DNA of 64,000 bases from JAIBJN01 sp963802795 (GCA_963802795.1 CAWDJV010000005.1:620001-684000), one strand, 5' to 3'. Positions 7,061 through 17,290 are shown, counted from the first letter of the stretch. The notes: a model not told the origin generated them from the letters alone. A program made the numbers and translations.

Positions 7061-8346
7061 GTGGCCACGACCAGGGTGATCGAGATCAAGACCGACGTGC
7101 CGGGCCCGCTCAGCCGGGAGATTCTCGCGCGCAAGGAGCGGGTCGTCGCCGAGCCTCTCTCCATCTATCTCCCGCTCGTCATCGCGGAGGGTCGCGGAGC
7201 GACGCTCACGGACGTCGACGGAAACACGTTCGTCGATTTCACGGGCGGCGTCGGGTGCCTGAACGTCGGCCACTCGCACCCGCGGGTCGTCGAGGCGATC
7301 CGTGAGCAGGCCGAGCGCTTCACGCACACCGACTTCACGGTCGTCCCCTACGAGAACTATGTCGCGCTCGCCGAGCGCCTCATCGAGCTGGCGCCGATCT
7401 CGGGAGAGCTCCGCGTCGGCTTCTTCAACTCGGGCGCCGAGGCGATCGAGAACGCGGTCAAGTTCGCACGCGCCGCGACGGGGCGTCGCGCGGTCATCGC
7501 CTTCGAGGGCGGTTTTCACGGGCGCACGCTCCTCGCGCTCAGCCTCACGTCCAAGACCCACCCGTACAAGGCAGGGCTCGGGCCCTTCGCTCCCGACATC
7601 TACCGCGTCCCCTACGACGATCTCGAGGCGCTCCGCTACGCCTTCAAGACGCACGTCGCGGCCGAGGAGGTCGCGGCGATCGTCTTCGAGCCGGTCCAGG
7701 GCGAGAGTGGCTTCATCGTTCCCTCCCAGGAGTTCGTCACGGGCCTGCGCGAGCTCTGCGACGAGCACGGGATCCTGCTCGTCGCCGACGAGGTGCAGAC
7801 CGGCTTCTGCCGCACGGGGCGGGTCTTCGCGATGGAGCACTTCGGGGTCGAGCCCGACCTGATGGCGATCGCGAAGTCCGTCGCGGCCGGCCTGCCGCTT
7901 TCCGGCGTGATCGGGCGCGCGGAGATCATGAACGCTCCCGGAGACAGCGCGGTCGGGGGCACTTACGTCGGCAACCCGGTCGCGCTCGCGGCTGCGCAAC
8001 GCGGTCCTCGACGTGATCGCCGAGGAGCGCCTGACCGAGCGCGCCGAGGCTCTGGGCGAGACGATCCGGGCGCGGATGGAGGCGTGGCGGGAGCGATTCG
8101 ACAGCGGTCGCGGAGGTTCGCGGTCTCGGCGCCATGCTCGCGGTGGAGATCAAGCGCGACGGCGAGCCCGACGCAGAGCTCGCAGGCGCGGTCACCGAGG
8201 CCGCCGCCCGGCGCGGGCTCCTGCTACTCAAGGCGGGCATCTTCTCGAACTGCATTCGGGTGCTCGTCCCGCTCGTGATCGAGGACGCGGAGCTCGACGA
8301 AGCGCTAGGAGCCTGGGAGGAGGCCCTGCAAGAAGTGCTTCCTTGA
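7061..8346 (+). pseudogene. gabT: Class III aminotransferase (GabT-like), two frameshifts as given
   Basis: With two single bases removed this gives about 427 aa, full length for 4-aminobutyrate aminotransferase. Frame 1 covers FNSGAEAIENAVK, the FEGGFHGRT motif and VADEVQTGFCRTG. The PLP lysine is in MAIAKSVAAGLPLSGV. After GNPVALAAA near 7997 an extra base shifts the frame, which resumes as NAVLDVIAEERLTERAEAL. Near 8106 a second extra base shifts it again to VAEVRGLGAMLAVEI and the normal C-terminus. Each break is cured by deleting one base and no conserved sequence is lost, so sequencing error is likelier than decay. Ornithine or acetylornithine aminotransferase is an alternative specificity. 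Confidence 0.8.
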
Positions 8347-8383
8347 GCGCTAGGGATCCAGGCGCTCTGCGGCGGGGAAGACT

Positions 8384-9856
8384 ATGCCAGTGAAGGTCGG
8401 AGAGCTGATCGCCGACCGCTACGAGCTGGAGCAGCTCGTCGGCGAAGGCGGCATGTCACGCGTGTATCGAGCACACGACACGGTGCTCGAGCGGCCCGTG
8501 GCGATCAAGGTCCTCCACGAGCAGTTCGGGGGGGATCCCGAGCACGTCGAGCGCTTCCGCCGGGAGGCGCGCGCGATCGCCCGCCTCGCGCACCCGAACG
8601 TCGTCACCGTCATCGACCGTGGCGAATGGCGGGGCCGGCAGTTCATCGTCTTCGAGCACGTCGACGGCGAGAACCTCAAGTCGCTGCTCGCCCGCGAGGG
8701 CCGGCTTCCGGTCGGGCGCGCCCTCGTGCTCACCGAACAGATCGCGCGCGCGCTCGCCGTGGCGCACGCACTCGGCATCGTCCATCGTGACGTGAAGCCC
8801 CAGAACGTGCTCGTGGACAGAAGCGGGACGGCGAAGGTGACCGACTTCGGGATCGCGCGCTCCGTCGATCTCGACGACGAGCTCACCGAGACGGGTACCG
8901 TGCTCGGGACCGGGCACTACCTCTCGCCCGAGCAAGCGAACGGCGAGCGCGCCGACGAGCGTTCGGACCAGTACTCGCTCGGCGTCGTCGGGTACGAGCT
9001 CCTCACGGGCGAGGTGCCGTACAAGGGGGAGAACCTGATGGCCGTGGCGAGCCGCCACGTGCGGGACCCGGTCCCGAGCGTGCGCGCGCGCCGGCCGGAC
9101 GTTCCCGCCAGGGTGGACGCCGTCCTGACGCGCGCGATGGCGAAGCGGCCCGCCGACCGCTATCCCTCGATGGCAGCGCTGGCAGCCGCCCTCGAGTCCT
9201 GCCTCGCCGGCGTGGACCCCGGCACGGGCGCCGACCAGGGGGCGACCGACGTGCTCGAAGGGCCGGCTGCCCGGACCGTCGCCCAGCCCCGCACCGAGGC
9301 GCGTCCGACGAGACGTCGCTCCAGGTTCGGCCGCCTGGCGCTCCTGCTCCTCGCTGCCGTCGTGGTCGTCGGAAACCTGATCGTCCTCCAAGTCGTCCTC
9401 GAGGACGGCCTGCCCGGCCTCGGAGGCGAGGGCGACCCGGTCCCGGTGGAGGTCACCGCCCTCGCGGACTTCGACCCGCAGGGTGACCGGACAGAGCATC
9501 CGGAGAGCGTCGGGCTGGCGACGGACGGGGACACGTCGACCTTCTGGACCACCGAGACGTACCGGAGCTTCGAGAAGGACGGCGTCGGGCTCGTGCTCGA
9601 CGCCGGCGCGCGAATCGCCCTCTCGCGGCTGGTCGTCGTCACGGACGCTCCCGGCGCGGCCGTCACGATCCTGGCCGGTTCCCGCCGGACGGGGCCCTTC
9701 GAGGACGTCTCCGACTCGCAGGAGCTGAGCCGCCGCACCACGCTCGAGCTCGACACGCGCGGCGAGGCGCTCCGCTACTACCTCCTCTGGATCACGGATC
9801 CCGGGCCCGAGCGGGCCGCCCACGTGAACGAGGTGCGCGCCTTCCGCTCCGAGTGA
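8384..9856 (+). CDS. Membrane Ser/Thr protein kinase with extracellular discoidin-like domain
   Basis: 490 aa. The kinase domain spans about residues 12-275: GEGGMSRVY (P-loop), VAIKVL (lysine), IVHRDVKPQNVL (catalytic loop), VTDFGIAR (DFG) and YLSPEQANG. A juxtamembrane linker leads to one transmembrane helix (LALLLLAAVVVVGNLIVL, about 318-336). The outer domain of about 150 residues (TDGDTSTFWTTETY, VLDAGARIALSRLVVV, YYLLWITD) resembles the F5/8 type C (discoidin) β-sandwich, a carbohydrate-binding fold, rather than PASTA repeats. It may sense a wall or extracellular polymer. It is divergent to the PASTA kinase cluster, with the ddl gene convergent to it. Confidence 0.88.
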   Translation: MPVKVGELIADRYELEQLVGEGGMSRVYRAHDTVLERPVAIKVLHEQFGGDPEHVERFRREARAIARLAHPNVVTVIDRGEWRGRQFIVFEHVDGENLKSLLAREGRLPVGRALVLTEQIARALAVAHALGIVHRDVKPQNVLVDRSGTAKVTDFGIARSVDLDDELTETGTVLGTGHYLSPEQANGERADERSDQYSLGVVGYELLTGEVPYKGENLMAVASRHVRDPVPSVRARRPDVPARVDAVLTRAMAKRPADRYPSMAALAAALESCLAGVDPGTGADQGATDVLEGPAARTVAQPRTEARPTRRRSRFGRLALLLLAAVVVVGNLIVLQVVLEDGLPGLGGEGDPVPVEVTALADFDPQGDRTEHPESVGLATDGDTSTFWTTETYRSFEKDGVGLVLDAGARIALSRLVVVTDAPGAAVTILAGSRRTGPFEDVSDSQELSRRTTLELDTRGEALRYYLLWITDPGPERAAHVNEVRAFRSE

Positions 9857-9860
9857 GGCC

Positions 9861-10854
9861 TCAGTAGCGGAGCGCGGCGCGCCGCCGGCTGCGCTCGAGC
9901 GCGAGCTCCACGAGCCGGTCGAGAAGCTCCGGATAGGCGACTCCGGACGCCTCGAAGAGCTTCGCGTAGACGCTCGTCGCCGTGAAACCGGGGATCGTGT
10001 TCAGCTCGTTGACGACGACCTCGCCGTCGGGCCGGACGAAGAAGTCCACGCGCGCCATACCCTCGCACTCGGAGGCGACGAACGCCGCTACTGCCAGCTC
10101 CTGCACCCGGGCGATCGTCTCGGCAGGCACGCGCGGAGGGATCACGAGCTCCATGCCGCCTTCGGCGTACTTCGCTTCGTAGTCGTACCAGTCGCTCGAG
10201 ATGGGCACGATCTCCCCGGGCACGGAGGCGATGGGGTCGGCGTTTCCGAGCACGCTGCACTCCACCTCGACGCCGTCCAGGAACTCCTCGACGAGGATCT
10301 TCTCGTCGTGGGCGAAGGCGAGCTCGACCGCGGCCTCGAAGTCCTCCTCCCGGACGACGACGCTGATGCCGACGCTCGAGCCGAGCCGAGCGGGCTTCAC
10401 GACGCACGGGAACCCGAATGGGCTCGGCGGCGCGCTGGCCGGCCCGCAAGGTGAGGCTGCGCGCGACGGAGATCCCCTTGTCGCGCATCACCGACTTGAA
10501 GAGGTCCTTGTCCATGCAGAGCGCCGACGCCGCCACCCCGGCACCGACGTACGCGACGTCCACGAGCTCGAGGAGGCCCTGCACGGTGCCGTCCTCTCCG
10601 AAGGGGCCGTGGAGCACCGGGAAGACGACGTCGATCTCCCTGAGCGGCTCGACGCTTCCGTTCTCCGGCAGCGGCACGGGAAGCCCGGCTTGGGCGCCGA
10701 GCTCGAGCGGCGACGCCGGCTGCAGCTGCCACCGTCCGTCGGCGCCGATCTCGATCTCGCGCACCTCGTAGCGGTCCGGATCGAGCCCCTCGACGACCGA
10801 GCGGGCCGATTCGAGCGAGACCTCTCGCTCGCTCGAGCGCCCACCCATCAGCAC
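9861..10854 (-). pseudogene. ddl: D-alanine--D-alanine ligase, frameshifted as given
   Basis: Two overlapping frames make one ATP-grasp ligase of about 330 aa. The first (from 10854) has LMGGRSSEREVSLES, PVLHGPFGEDGTVQGLLE and AYVGAGVAASALCMDK. The second has VKPARLGSSVGISVV, EFLDGVEVECSVLG, MARVDFFVRPDGEVVVNELN and NTIPGFTATS. They join at about 10430 if one extra base is removed (reading ...PFGFPCVVKPARLG). The start is uncertain: GTG 10854 lies inside the β1 strand (RVAVLMGG), so a non-standard start nearer 10872 is possible. Makes D-Ala-D-Ala for peptidoglycan. It lies just downstream of pknB on the same strand, fitting control of wall synthesis. Confidence 0.85.
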
Positions 10855-10874
10855 GGCTACGCGGAGCTTCGAGC

Positions 10875-12851
10875 TCAGCCGCCCTCGCCCTCTCCGTTTC
10901 CCTCCCCGTTGCCGACGTCAGGTGCCTGGCCCACGAAGATCGTCACGGTCGACCCAGGGTCGACCTCGGTTCCCTCCTCCGGGTCCTGCTCGAGCACGAG
11001 CCCGCCCTGCTTCGGGTCGAGCACGGGGACCATCTGGACGTCGACGTCGAAGCCGGCGCCCGAGAGAATCTCCTCGGCCCTCTCCTGTTTCCTGCCGACG
11101 ACGCCCGGGACCTCGACCTGCTCGGGGCCCGTCGAGATGGTGATCTGTACGGCGGAGCCTCTCGTCGCCTCGACGCCCGGGTCGGGGCTCTGAGCCGCGA
11201 CGAGCCCCTCGGGGACCGAGTCCGAGGGCGCCTGGACGACGTCGACCGTGAAGCCGGCGCCTTCGAGCTCCGACCTCGCGCTCGACTCCGACTGGTTGAG
11301 GACGTCGGGAACCGCGAACTGCTCCTGGCCCCTGGAGACGCGAACCTCGACCGTGGTGCCCTCGTCGACCACGGTTCCCGCCTTGGGATCCTGGCCCGCC
11401 ACCTGGCCGACGGGTCGGTTGGAGAAGACCTCGACGCGGCGCACCTGGAGCCCGAGGGCGTTCAGCCGCTCGACGGCCTCGTTGAAGCCCAGCCCCACCA
11501 TCCTCGGCACCTCGACCTGCGCAGGGCCTGTCGAGACGACGATCGTGACCGTGCTGCCCTGCTCGACACGGGTGCCTTCCCGTGGGGACTGCTCGATGAC
11601 GATCCCTTGCTCCACCTCGGTGCTGGCCTCCTGCTCGACCTCCGCCTCGAGGCCGGCCCGCTCGATCAGGTTGACGGCCTGTTGCCGCGGGATCCCCTCG
11701 ACGAGCGGAACGCCCACCGGCTCCGCCTCTTCCAGCTGCTCCTGGATCTGGTTGTAGACCCACCAGCCGGCCACCACGGCGGCTGCGAGGAGAAGCGCCA
11801 CGAGGAGCCAGGGAAGCCAGCGCCGTCGCCGTTTGCGCGGCGGCTCGTCGTATGCGCCGCCGGGAGGGTAGACGGGCGGCCGGCGCGGCGCGGCGACCTG
11901 GGTTGCGCTCTCCGACGGGAGCACCTGGGTCGAGTCCCCGAAGCCGGGCACGAGGACAGCCGTCGCCGCGGTCGAGGTCGCCGGCGAGATGGGAAGGCCC
12001 GCCTCGACGCGCTCGAGGTCCTCGATGAACTCCTCGGCGCTCTGGTAGCGGTCCTGCGGCCCCTTGGCCAGCGCCCGGAGCACGATCAGGTCGAGCTCCG
12101 GCGGGACTTCGGGCCGGAGGCTCGACGGCGGCGTCGGGAGATCGTTCACGTGCTTCATCGCGATCTCGATCGCGGAGTCCCCGGTGAACGGCACTTTCCC
12201 GGTCAGCATCTCGTAGAGGACGACGCCCGCCGAGTAGAGGTCCGACCCGGCCGTCACTGGGGCGCCGCGCGCCTGCTCGGGAGAGAGGTACTGGGCGGTG
12301 CCCATGATCGAGCCGACCTCGGTCATCTGCGAGGCGCCGTGGCGGGCGATCCCGAAATCGGTCACCTTCAGCCGCGGCTCGCCCGCCTTCACGCGCTGGT
12401 CCGGCGAGACGAGCACGTTGTGCGGCTTGATATCGCGGTGGATGATGCCGTGCCGGTGCGCGAAGCGAAGGGCGTCGAGCAGCTGCTTCGCGTAGCCGAT
12501 CGCCGACTCGATCGGGAGCGCGCCCCGGGTCATGATCAGCTCCTTGAGGCTGCGGCCCTCGATCACCTCCATGGCGATGTAGTACGTCCCTTCCGCCTCA
12601 CCGCGGTCGTAGATCGAGACGATGTTCGGATGCGAGAGGCCGGCCGCCGACTTGGCCTCGCGGCGGAAACGCTCGATGAAGAGGTCGTCGCCCGCGTGAC
12701 GCTCGTTCAGGATCTTGATGGCGACGCGGCGTCCGAGCTCCTCGTCCTCGGCGAGATAGACGTTCGCCATGCCTCCCGAGCCCAGCTTGCGGAGGATGCG
12801 GTAACGACCGTCGAAGAGGGTGTTGATGAGAGTGTCGGAGACGCCGGCCAT
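10875..12851 (-). CDS. pknB: PASTA-domain Ser/Thr protein kinase PknB
   Basis: 658 aa. Kinase domain about residues 16-280 with LGSGGMANVY, VAIKILN, IIHRDIKPHNVL, VTDFGIARHG and YLSPEQARG. A Pro-rich linker and basic KRRRRR stretch precede one membrane helix (about 346-366). Four PASTA repeats follow outside the cell, recognisable by the repeated VPxVxG-like starts and the T-V-x-x-x-V-S-T-G-P endings; these bind muropeptides/lipid II in known homologues. The C-terminus is a Gly/Glu-rich tail. It is the last kinase of the pbpA-rodA-pstP-fha cluster, as in mycobacteria, and likely phosphorylates the FHA proteins and division factors. Confidence 0.95.
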   Translation of the reverse strand: MAGVSDTLINTLFDGRYRILRKLGSGGMANVYLAEDEELGRRVAIKILNERHAGDDLFIERFRREAKSAAGLSHPNIVSIYDRGEAEGTYYIAMEVIEGRSLKELIMTRGALPIESAIGYAKQLLDALRFAHRHGIIHRDIKPHNVLVSPDQRVKAGEPRLKVTDFGIARHGASQMTEVGSIMGTAQYLSPEQARGAPVTAGSDLYSAGVVLYEMLTGKVPFTGDSAIEIAMKHVNDLPTPPSSLRPEVPPELDLIVLRALAKGPQDRYQSAEEFIEDLERVEAGLPISPATSTAATAVLVPGFGDSTQVLPSESATQVAAPRRPPVYPPGGAYDEPPRKRRRRWLPWLLVALLLAAAVVAGWWVYNQIQEQLEEAEPVGVPLVEGIPRQQAVNLIERAGLEAEVEQEASTEVEQGIVIEQSPREGTRVEQGSTVTIVVSTGPAQVEVPRMVGLGFNEAVERLNALGLQVRRVEVFSNRPVGQVAGQDPKAGTVVDEGTTVEVRVSRGQEQFAVPDVLNQSESSARSELEGAGFTVDVVQAPSDSVPEGLVAAQSPDPGVEATRGSAVQITISTGPEQVEVPGVVGRKQERAEEILSGAGFDVDVQMVPVLDPKQGGLVLEQDPEEGTEVDPGSTVTIFVGQAPDVGNGEGNGEGEGG

Positions 12852-12872
12852 CGCCTGGAATCTGACCTCAGC

Positions 12873-14354
12873 CTAGGTGTTTCCCGCCAGGAGCGCCTCG
12901 ATCACGTCCCTTGCAATCGGCGCCGCGATCGCCCCTCCCGTGCCCGCTTGATCGGAGAGCGCGACGGCGACCGCGACCTGAGGGTCCTCCGCCGGGGCGA
13001 ACGCGATGAACCAGACGTCGTTCCGGCCGGGCACGCCCGTCTCGGCGGTCCCGGTCTTGCCGGCGACCGAAACGCCGGGAATCTGCGCGGTCGTCGCGGT
13101 GCCCGACTCGACCACCCGCACCATCATGGCCGTCAGCTCGGCTGCCGTGGAGGGCTTCACGGCCTCCTTCCATTCCTCGGGCTCGAAGCGCTCGATCACG
13201 TCGCCGTCGGGCGCGATGATGCGGTCGACGAGCTTCGGCTCCATCACGACGCCTCCGTTGGCCACGCCCGCCGCCACGAGTGCCATCTGGAGCGGCGTCG
13301 CGACCAGCCGCTCCTGGCCGAAGGCGAGTCGGCCCGGATCGACCTCGCTCGGGTCGTCAGGGAGGTAGAGCCGCCCGTTGCGATAGAGGCCGCTGATGAG
13401 CACCTCTTCGGAGGGGAGCTCGATCGGCGGGCGGTCGTAGAAGCCGAAGCGCCGTGCGTACTCGAGGACGACGTCGGCGCCGACCTTCTTGCCGATGTTG
13501 CAGAAGACCGAGTTGACCGAGTTCTCGAGCGCCTCGGCGAGCGTCAGCGAGCCGAAGACCTCCGGGCCGCTCTGGTCGGCGAAGTTGAACACCCGCCGGC
13601 CGAAGAGCGTGCAGTAGCCGGGGTCTTCGAACTGGCTCTCCGGGCCGTACGTGCCCGTGTCGATGGCCGCCGCCGTCGTGATGACCTTGAAGGTGGAGCC
13701 CGGCACGAACCGCCCGGCGGTGCCGCGGTCGAGCAGCGGCGACGCCGGCCTGCAGGGAGCCTCGATCGCCTCGATGGCGCCGAAGTCCTCCTCGACGAGA
13801 TTCGGATCGTAGGAGGGCGACGAGTAGAGCGTGAGGACGCGGCCGGTCGACGGCTCGAGCGCCACGACCGCGCCGCAACGCCCGGCGAGGCCCTCACGCG
13901 CCGCCCGCTGCCCCTGGAGGTCGAGCGTGGTGACGACATCGTTTCCTTCCCGCTGCAGCCCGCGCAGCCGGTCCAGCGTGGTGTCGAGGACGGTGCTCAG
14001 GTTCGAGTTCGAGCCCGTCAGGTAGTCGTTCATGGACTTCTCGAGCCCCGTCCGCGCACGGGCGACGGTCGAGTATCCGACCGGATGGGCGGTGAGCGGC
14101 CCGCGCGGGTAGCGGCGCAGGTACCAGACGCGTCCGTCCGGCAGGCGCTCGCGCCGGTTCCGCGCCAGGTCTGTCGTCCCGTTGGACGCGAAGATGAGCC
14201 CTCGCCGGATCTCGAGCTGGCGGACGATCAGGGTCGGGTTGCCCTGGCGGGCCTCGAGGTCGGGCGCGCGCCAGAGCCAGTACGTCGCCGTCGCGATGAG
14301 GGCGACGAAGAGGAACGAGAAGACGACGAAGAGACGGTGGATCGGCGGGTTCAC
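12873..14354 (-). CDS. pbpA: Penicillin-binding protein PbpA (class B transpeptidase)
   Basis: 493 aa from GTG 14354, which overlaps the rodA stop (GTGA). One N-terminal membrane helix (LFVVFSFLFVALIATATYWLW) is followed by a short dimerisation region and the transpeptidase domain. Catalytic motifs are S-x-x-K in PGSTFKV, S-x-N in NSVNSVF and K-T-G in AGKTGTAE. The frame upstream of 14354 is shadow sequence of rodA. Its length matches mycobacterial PbpA. With RodA as glycosyltransferase partner it makes lateral or septal peptidoglycan outside the membrane. Confidence 0.94.
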   Translation of the reverse strand: MNPPIHRLFVVFSFLFVALIATATYWLWRAPDLEARQGNPTLIVRQLEIRRGLIFASNGTTDLARNRRERLPDGRVWYLRRYPRGPLTAHPVGYSTVARARTGLEKSMNDYLTGSNSNLSTVLDTTLDRLRGLQREGNDVVTTLDLQGQRAAREGLAGRCGAVVALEPSTGRVLTLYSSPSYDPNLVEEDFGAIEAIEAPCRPASPLLDRGTAGRFVPGSTFKVITTAAAIDTGTYGPESQFEDPGYCTLFGRRVFNFADQSGPEVFGSLTLAEALENSVNSVFCNIGKKVGADVVLEYARRFGFYDRPPIELPSEEVLISGLYRNGRLYLPDDPSEVDPGRLAFGQERLVATPLQMALVAAGVANGGVVMEPKLVDRIIAPDGDVIERFEPEEWKEAVKPSTAAELTAMMVRVVESGTATTAQIPGVSVAGKTGTAETGVPGRNDVWFIAFAPAEDPQVAVAVALSDQAGTGGAIAAPIARDVIEALLAGNT

Positions 14355-15634
14355 GAGCGCCTCGTGCGGTTGACGCGGTCGGAGACCATCAGCAGGAGGG
14401 CGAGCAGGATGAAGTTGGCGAGGATGCTCGAGCCCCCGTAGGAGACGAACGGGAGCGTGATCCCCGTGAGCGGGATCAGCCCGGTTACGCCCCCGATGAT
14501 GATGAAGGCCTGGATCGTGACGGCGGCCGTGAGGCCCGCCGCGAGCAGCTTGGAGAAGCTGTCGTCCGCGAGCATCGAGACCCGGAAGCCGCGGTAGGCG
14601 AAGAGGAGGAAGAGGAGGATCACGCCCGCGGCGCCGGCCAACCCGAGCTCCTGCGCGATCGCGGAGAAGATGAAGTCGGTCTCGAGGAAGGGGATGTAAG
14701 GCTCGCCTTCCGGGGAAAGAAGCGCGCCGCGCCCCAGGCCGGAGCCGAAGACGCCACCGCTCGAGATCGCGTAGATCGACTGGACCAGCTGGTACGTGTC
14801 GTTCTGCGGGTCGCTCCACGGGTCGAGCCAGGCCTGCACGCGGTCCTGGACGTGCGGGATCACCTGGTAGAGCGCAAAGGCCCCCGCGAGAAAGAGCCCG
14901 AAGCCGACGGCGACGAACGACCACCGCGCCGTCGCCGTGTAGAGCATGACGAGGAAGATCGCGAAGTAGAGAAGGGCGCCGCCGAGGTCACGCGTCTGGA
15001 AGAGGACGAGCATGGCTCCTCCCCAGATGAGCAGAAGCGGCCCGAGGTGCTTCGGCGAGGGCAGCCTGCCGCCGCCGGCGCCGTAGGAGAGCATCTCCCT
15101 GTTGTCGCGGAGGTACCCCGCCAGAAAGATGACGATGAAGACCTTGGCGAGCTCTCCGGGCTGGAAGATGAGGGGACCGAGCTCGACCCAGAGCGTCGCC
15201 CCGTTGATCGTCCGGCCGATGCCCGGCAGTGCAGGCAGGACGAGGAGCACGATCGCCGAGACCCCGAGCACGTACTTGAGGTCGTCGAGCTCTCGATAGT
15301 CGCGGAGAAAGAGGACGAGCACCGCGAACGCGGCGACGCCGACGACGACCCAGAGCCCCTGTCGGAACGCGAGGTCAGGCTCGATGCGGTAGATCTCGGT
15401 GATGCCGAGCGCGCAGAGGAGCCCCGCCAACGGAAGGAGGTAGGGATCCGCGTACGGGAGCCGCAGCCGGAGGACGAGGTGGGCGACGAGGAAGAGGGAG
15501 ACGAAGAACGCTGCGTAGGAGAGCGAGGCGGTCGACACGACGTCCTGGCGCGCGATGTAGACGGACGCGAACCCGGCGGCCGTGAGGAGCCCGACCAGGC
15601 CGAGGTTGAGGAGCTCGCGGCCGCGGAGGCTCAT
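14351..15634 (-). CDS. rodA: SEDS-family peptidoglycan glycosyltransferase (RodA/FtsW)
   Basis: 427 aa with about ten to twelve membrane helices. SEDS signatures include NGATLWVELGPLIFQPGELAKVFIV (the W-x-x-x-G-x-x-x-x-Q-P-S/G-E motif) and a C-terminal GLIPLTGITLPFVSYGGSSI. Polymerises lipid II with a class B PBP, here encoded immediately downstream with a four-base overlap. In this cluster RodA is the usual name; FtsW cannot be excluded from sequence alone. Confidence 0.93.
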   Translation of the reverse strand: MSLRGRELLNLGLVGLLTAAGFASVYIARQDVVSTASLSYAAFFVSLFLVAHLVLRLRLPYADPYLLPLAGLLCALGITEIYRIEPDLAFRQGLWVVVGVAAFAVLVLFLRDYRELDDLKYVLGVSAIVLLVLPALPGIGRTINGATLWVELGPLIFQPGELAKVFIVIFLAGYLRDNREMLSYGAGGGRLPSPKHLGPLLLIWGGAMLVLFQTRDLGGALLYFAIFLVMLYTATARWSFVAVGFGLFLAGAFALYQVIPHVQDRVQAWLDPWSDPQNDTYQLVQSIYAISSGGVFGSGLGRGALLSPEGEPYIPFLETDFIFSAIAQELGLAGAAGVILLFLLFAYRGFRVSMLADDSFSKLLAAGLTAAVTIQAFIIIGGVTGLIPLTGITLPFVSYGGSSILANFILLALLLMVSDRVNRTRRS

Positions 15635-15640
15635 GGAGGG

Positions 15641-16804
15641 CTAGGGACGAGCCTCGGCCTCGTACAGGGAGACGCGTGCGAGCGCCGTCGAGTACGAGAC
15701 GAGCCGATGGTCGAAGAGCTCGGCCCGCTCCTCCGGTGAGAGCTGCGAGGTGTGCACGGGGCTGACGTAGCGCTCTCGGTAGAGGCCGACGTCGTCGCGG
15801 ACGTCGAAGGGCACGCCCTGGTAGACGACGATCCTTCCGTCCTCGTTCGAGCCGACGAAGTACGCGCGCGAGAGCCCGTACAACGCTCCTCCGATAACGG
15901 CGGCGACGAAAGCTAGCGCGACGAGGGTCCAGAGCACCCTGCGGCCCCACCGCCGCCGCTTGGGACGGCGGCTGTCCGCCGCAGTCACGACGGGGGTCAC
16001 CGGCTCGAGGCCGGTAAGCGTGTCCTCCAGCTCGTCTGTCGTCGTCTCGCCCTCGGTTTCCGGCGCCGCGACCAGGGTTTCCGCCTCCACGTCACCTGTG
16101 ACGGCGAAGAGGATGACCGTGACGTTGTCCTCGCCGCCCCCTGAGTTCGCGGCCCGGACGAGCTCTCGCGCCGCTTCGTCGAGAACGGGCGCTTCGGCCA
16201 CGATCCGCACGATCTCATCGTCGGACACCATCGTCGTGAGGCCGTCCGAGCAGAGCATGAACAGGTCGTCGGGCTCGGCTTCGACGACCGACGTGTCGAC
16301 GTCCACCTCGGGGTCGGTGCCGAGCGCCCGCGTGATCACGGAGCGCTGCGGATGGGCCTCCGCCTCTTCGGGTGTCAGCCGGCCGCTGCGCATGAGATCG
16401 CCGACGAGCGAGTGGTCCTCGGTGAGCTGCTCGAGGCCGCCGCCGCGGATCCGATAGGCGCGCGAGTCGCCGACGTGGCCGATCGTGACACGGCCGCCCG
16501 TCAGGAGCGCCGCCGTGACCGTCGTCCCCATTCCCGAGGCCTGCGTGTCGCTCCGGGCGCGCTCGAAGATGCGCCGGTTCGCCTCCTTGACGATGGCCTG
16601 CAGGCGTTCCTCGGGCTGGAGGCCGTCCGCCTCGTGGTACTCCCGGAACGTCGCGGCCGCGAGCCTGGACGCGACCTCGCCCGCCTGCGCGCCACCCATG
16701 CCGTCGGCGACGGCGAAGAGGGGTGGGTCGAGGACGAAGGCGTCCTCGTTCCGACGGCGGACGCGTCCCGGGTCGGTCCTGCCTGCGCTGTCGCCCAGTC
16801 TCAT
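15641..16804 (-). CDS. pstP: PP2C-type Ser/Thr phosphatase PstP
   Basis: 387 aa. The PPM phosphatase domain (about 1-235) has the metal motifs RRRNEDAF, ADGMGG, HVGDSRAYR, LCSDGLTTMV and GGGEDNVTVI. A linker and a single membrane helix (RRVLWTLVALAFVAAVIGGALYGL, about 287-310) lead to an outer tail of about 75 residues. It dephosphorylates PknB-family kinases and their substrates. Start ATG 16804 overlaps the fhaB stop by four bases; the stop lies a few bases before rodA. Confidence 0.94.
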   Translation of the reverse strand: MRLGDSAGRTDPGRVRRRNEDAFVLDPPLFAVADGMGGAQAGEVASRLAAATFREYHEADGLQPEERLQAIVKEANRRIFERARSDTQASGMGTTVTAALLTGGRVTIGHVGDSRAYRIRGGGLEQLTEDHSLVGDLMRSGRLTPEEAEAHPQRSVITRALGTDPEVDVDTSVVEAEPDDLFMLCSDGLTTMVSDDEIVRIVAEAPVLDEAARELVRAANSGGGEDNVTVILFAVTGDVEAETLVAAPETEGETTTDELEDTLTGLEPVTPVVTAADSRRPKRRRWGRRVLWTLVALAFVAAVIGGALYGLSRAYFVGSNEDGRIVVYQGVPFDVRDDVGLYRERYVSPVHTSQLSPEERAELFDHRLVSYSTALARVSLYEAEARP

Positions 16805-17277
16805 CGTTGGAAGGCCAGCTCGGTGTCGCCGATCTGGAGGAGGTCACCGTCGTGGAGCCGGCGCCTCCCCTCGATCCTCTCACCGTTGACGTACGTGCCG
16901 TTGGTCGAGCCGAGGTCGACCACCCAGGTGCCGTCGAGCCCGCTCTCGACGCGCGCGTGGTAGCTCGAGGCGAAGTCGTCGCCCGCCAGGACGATCGCGT
17001 TGTCGTCGGCCCGGCCGAACGTCGTGGGCACGGGCCCTGCTTCGAGGGCACGGCCTACCGCGATCGCCCCCGAGCGCGTGACGACGAGGCGCCCCGGGGC
17101 GATAGGCGCAGCGGAGCGCGCCTTGGCGACCTGCGCGGGCGCGAGGACGAAGCTCTCCTGAGATGCCGCGGGGAGCCCGCGCTCGGCCGAGCGGACCACC
17201 CGCCAGATGAAGAGGTACAGGAGGACGACGAAGACGGCCTGAAGCGCGATGAGGATTGGCTCGACGGAGACCGACAC
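16801..17277 (-). CDS. fhaB: FHA-domain membrane protein FhaB
   Basis: 158 aa. An N-terminal membrane helix (ILIALQAVFVVLLYLFIWRVV) anchors a C-terminal FHA domain with the phosphothreonine-binding pattern GRADDNAIVL, SYHARV, VVDLGSTNGTYVNGERI. This architecture is FhaB/FipA of mycobacteria, which recruits phosphorylated partners to the division site. It sits between fhaA (13 bases upstream) and pstP (overlapping). Confidence 0.92.
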   Translation of the reverse strand: MSVSVEPILIALQAVFVVLLYLFIWRVVRSAERGLPAASQESFVLAPAQVAKARSAAPIAPGRLVVTRSGAIAVGRALEAGPVPTTFGRADDNAIVLAGDDFASSYHARVESGLDGTWVVDLGSTNGTYVNGERIEGRRRLHDGDLLQIGDTELAFQR

Positions 17278-17290
17278 CGAGCGGGAGCCC

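Noticed and set aside
11607..14441. A 944-codon plus-strand frame opposite pknB and pbpA
   Set aside because: Composition is the antisense of a high-GC gene (Arg/His/Asp/Leu rich, no hydrophobic core); the minus-strand genes have clear motifs.
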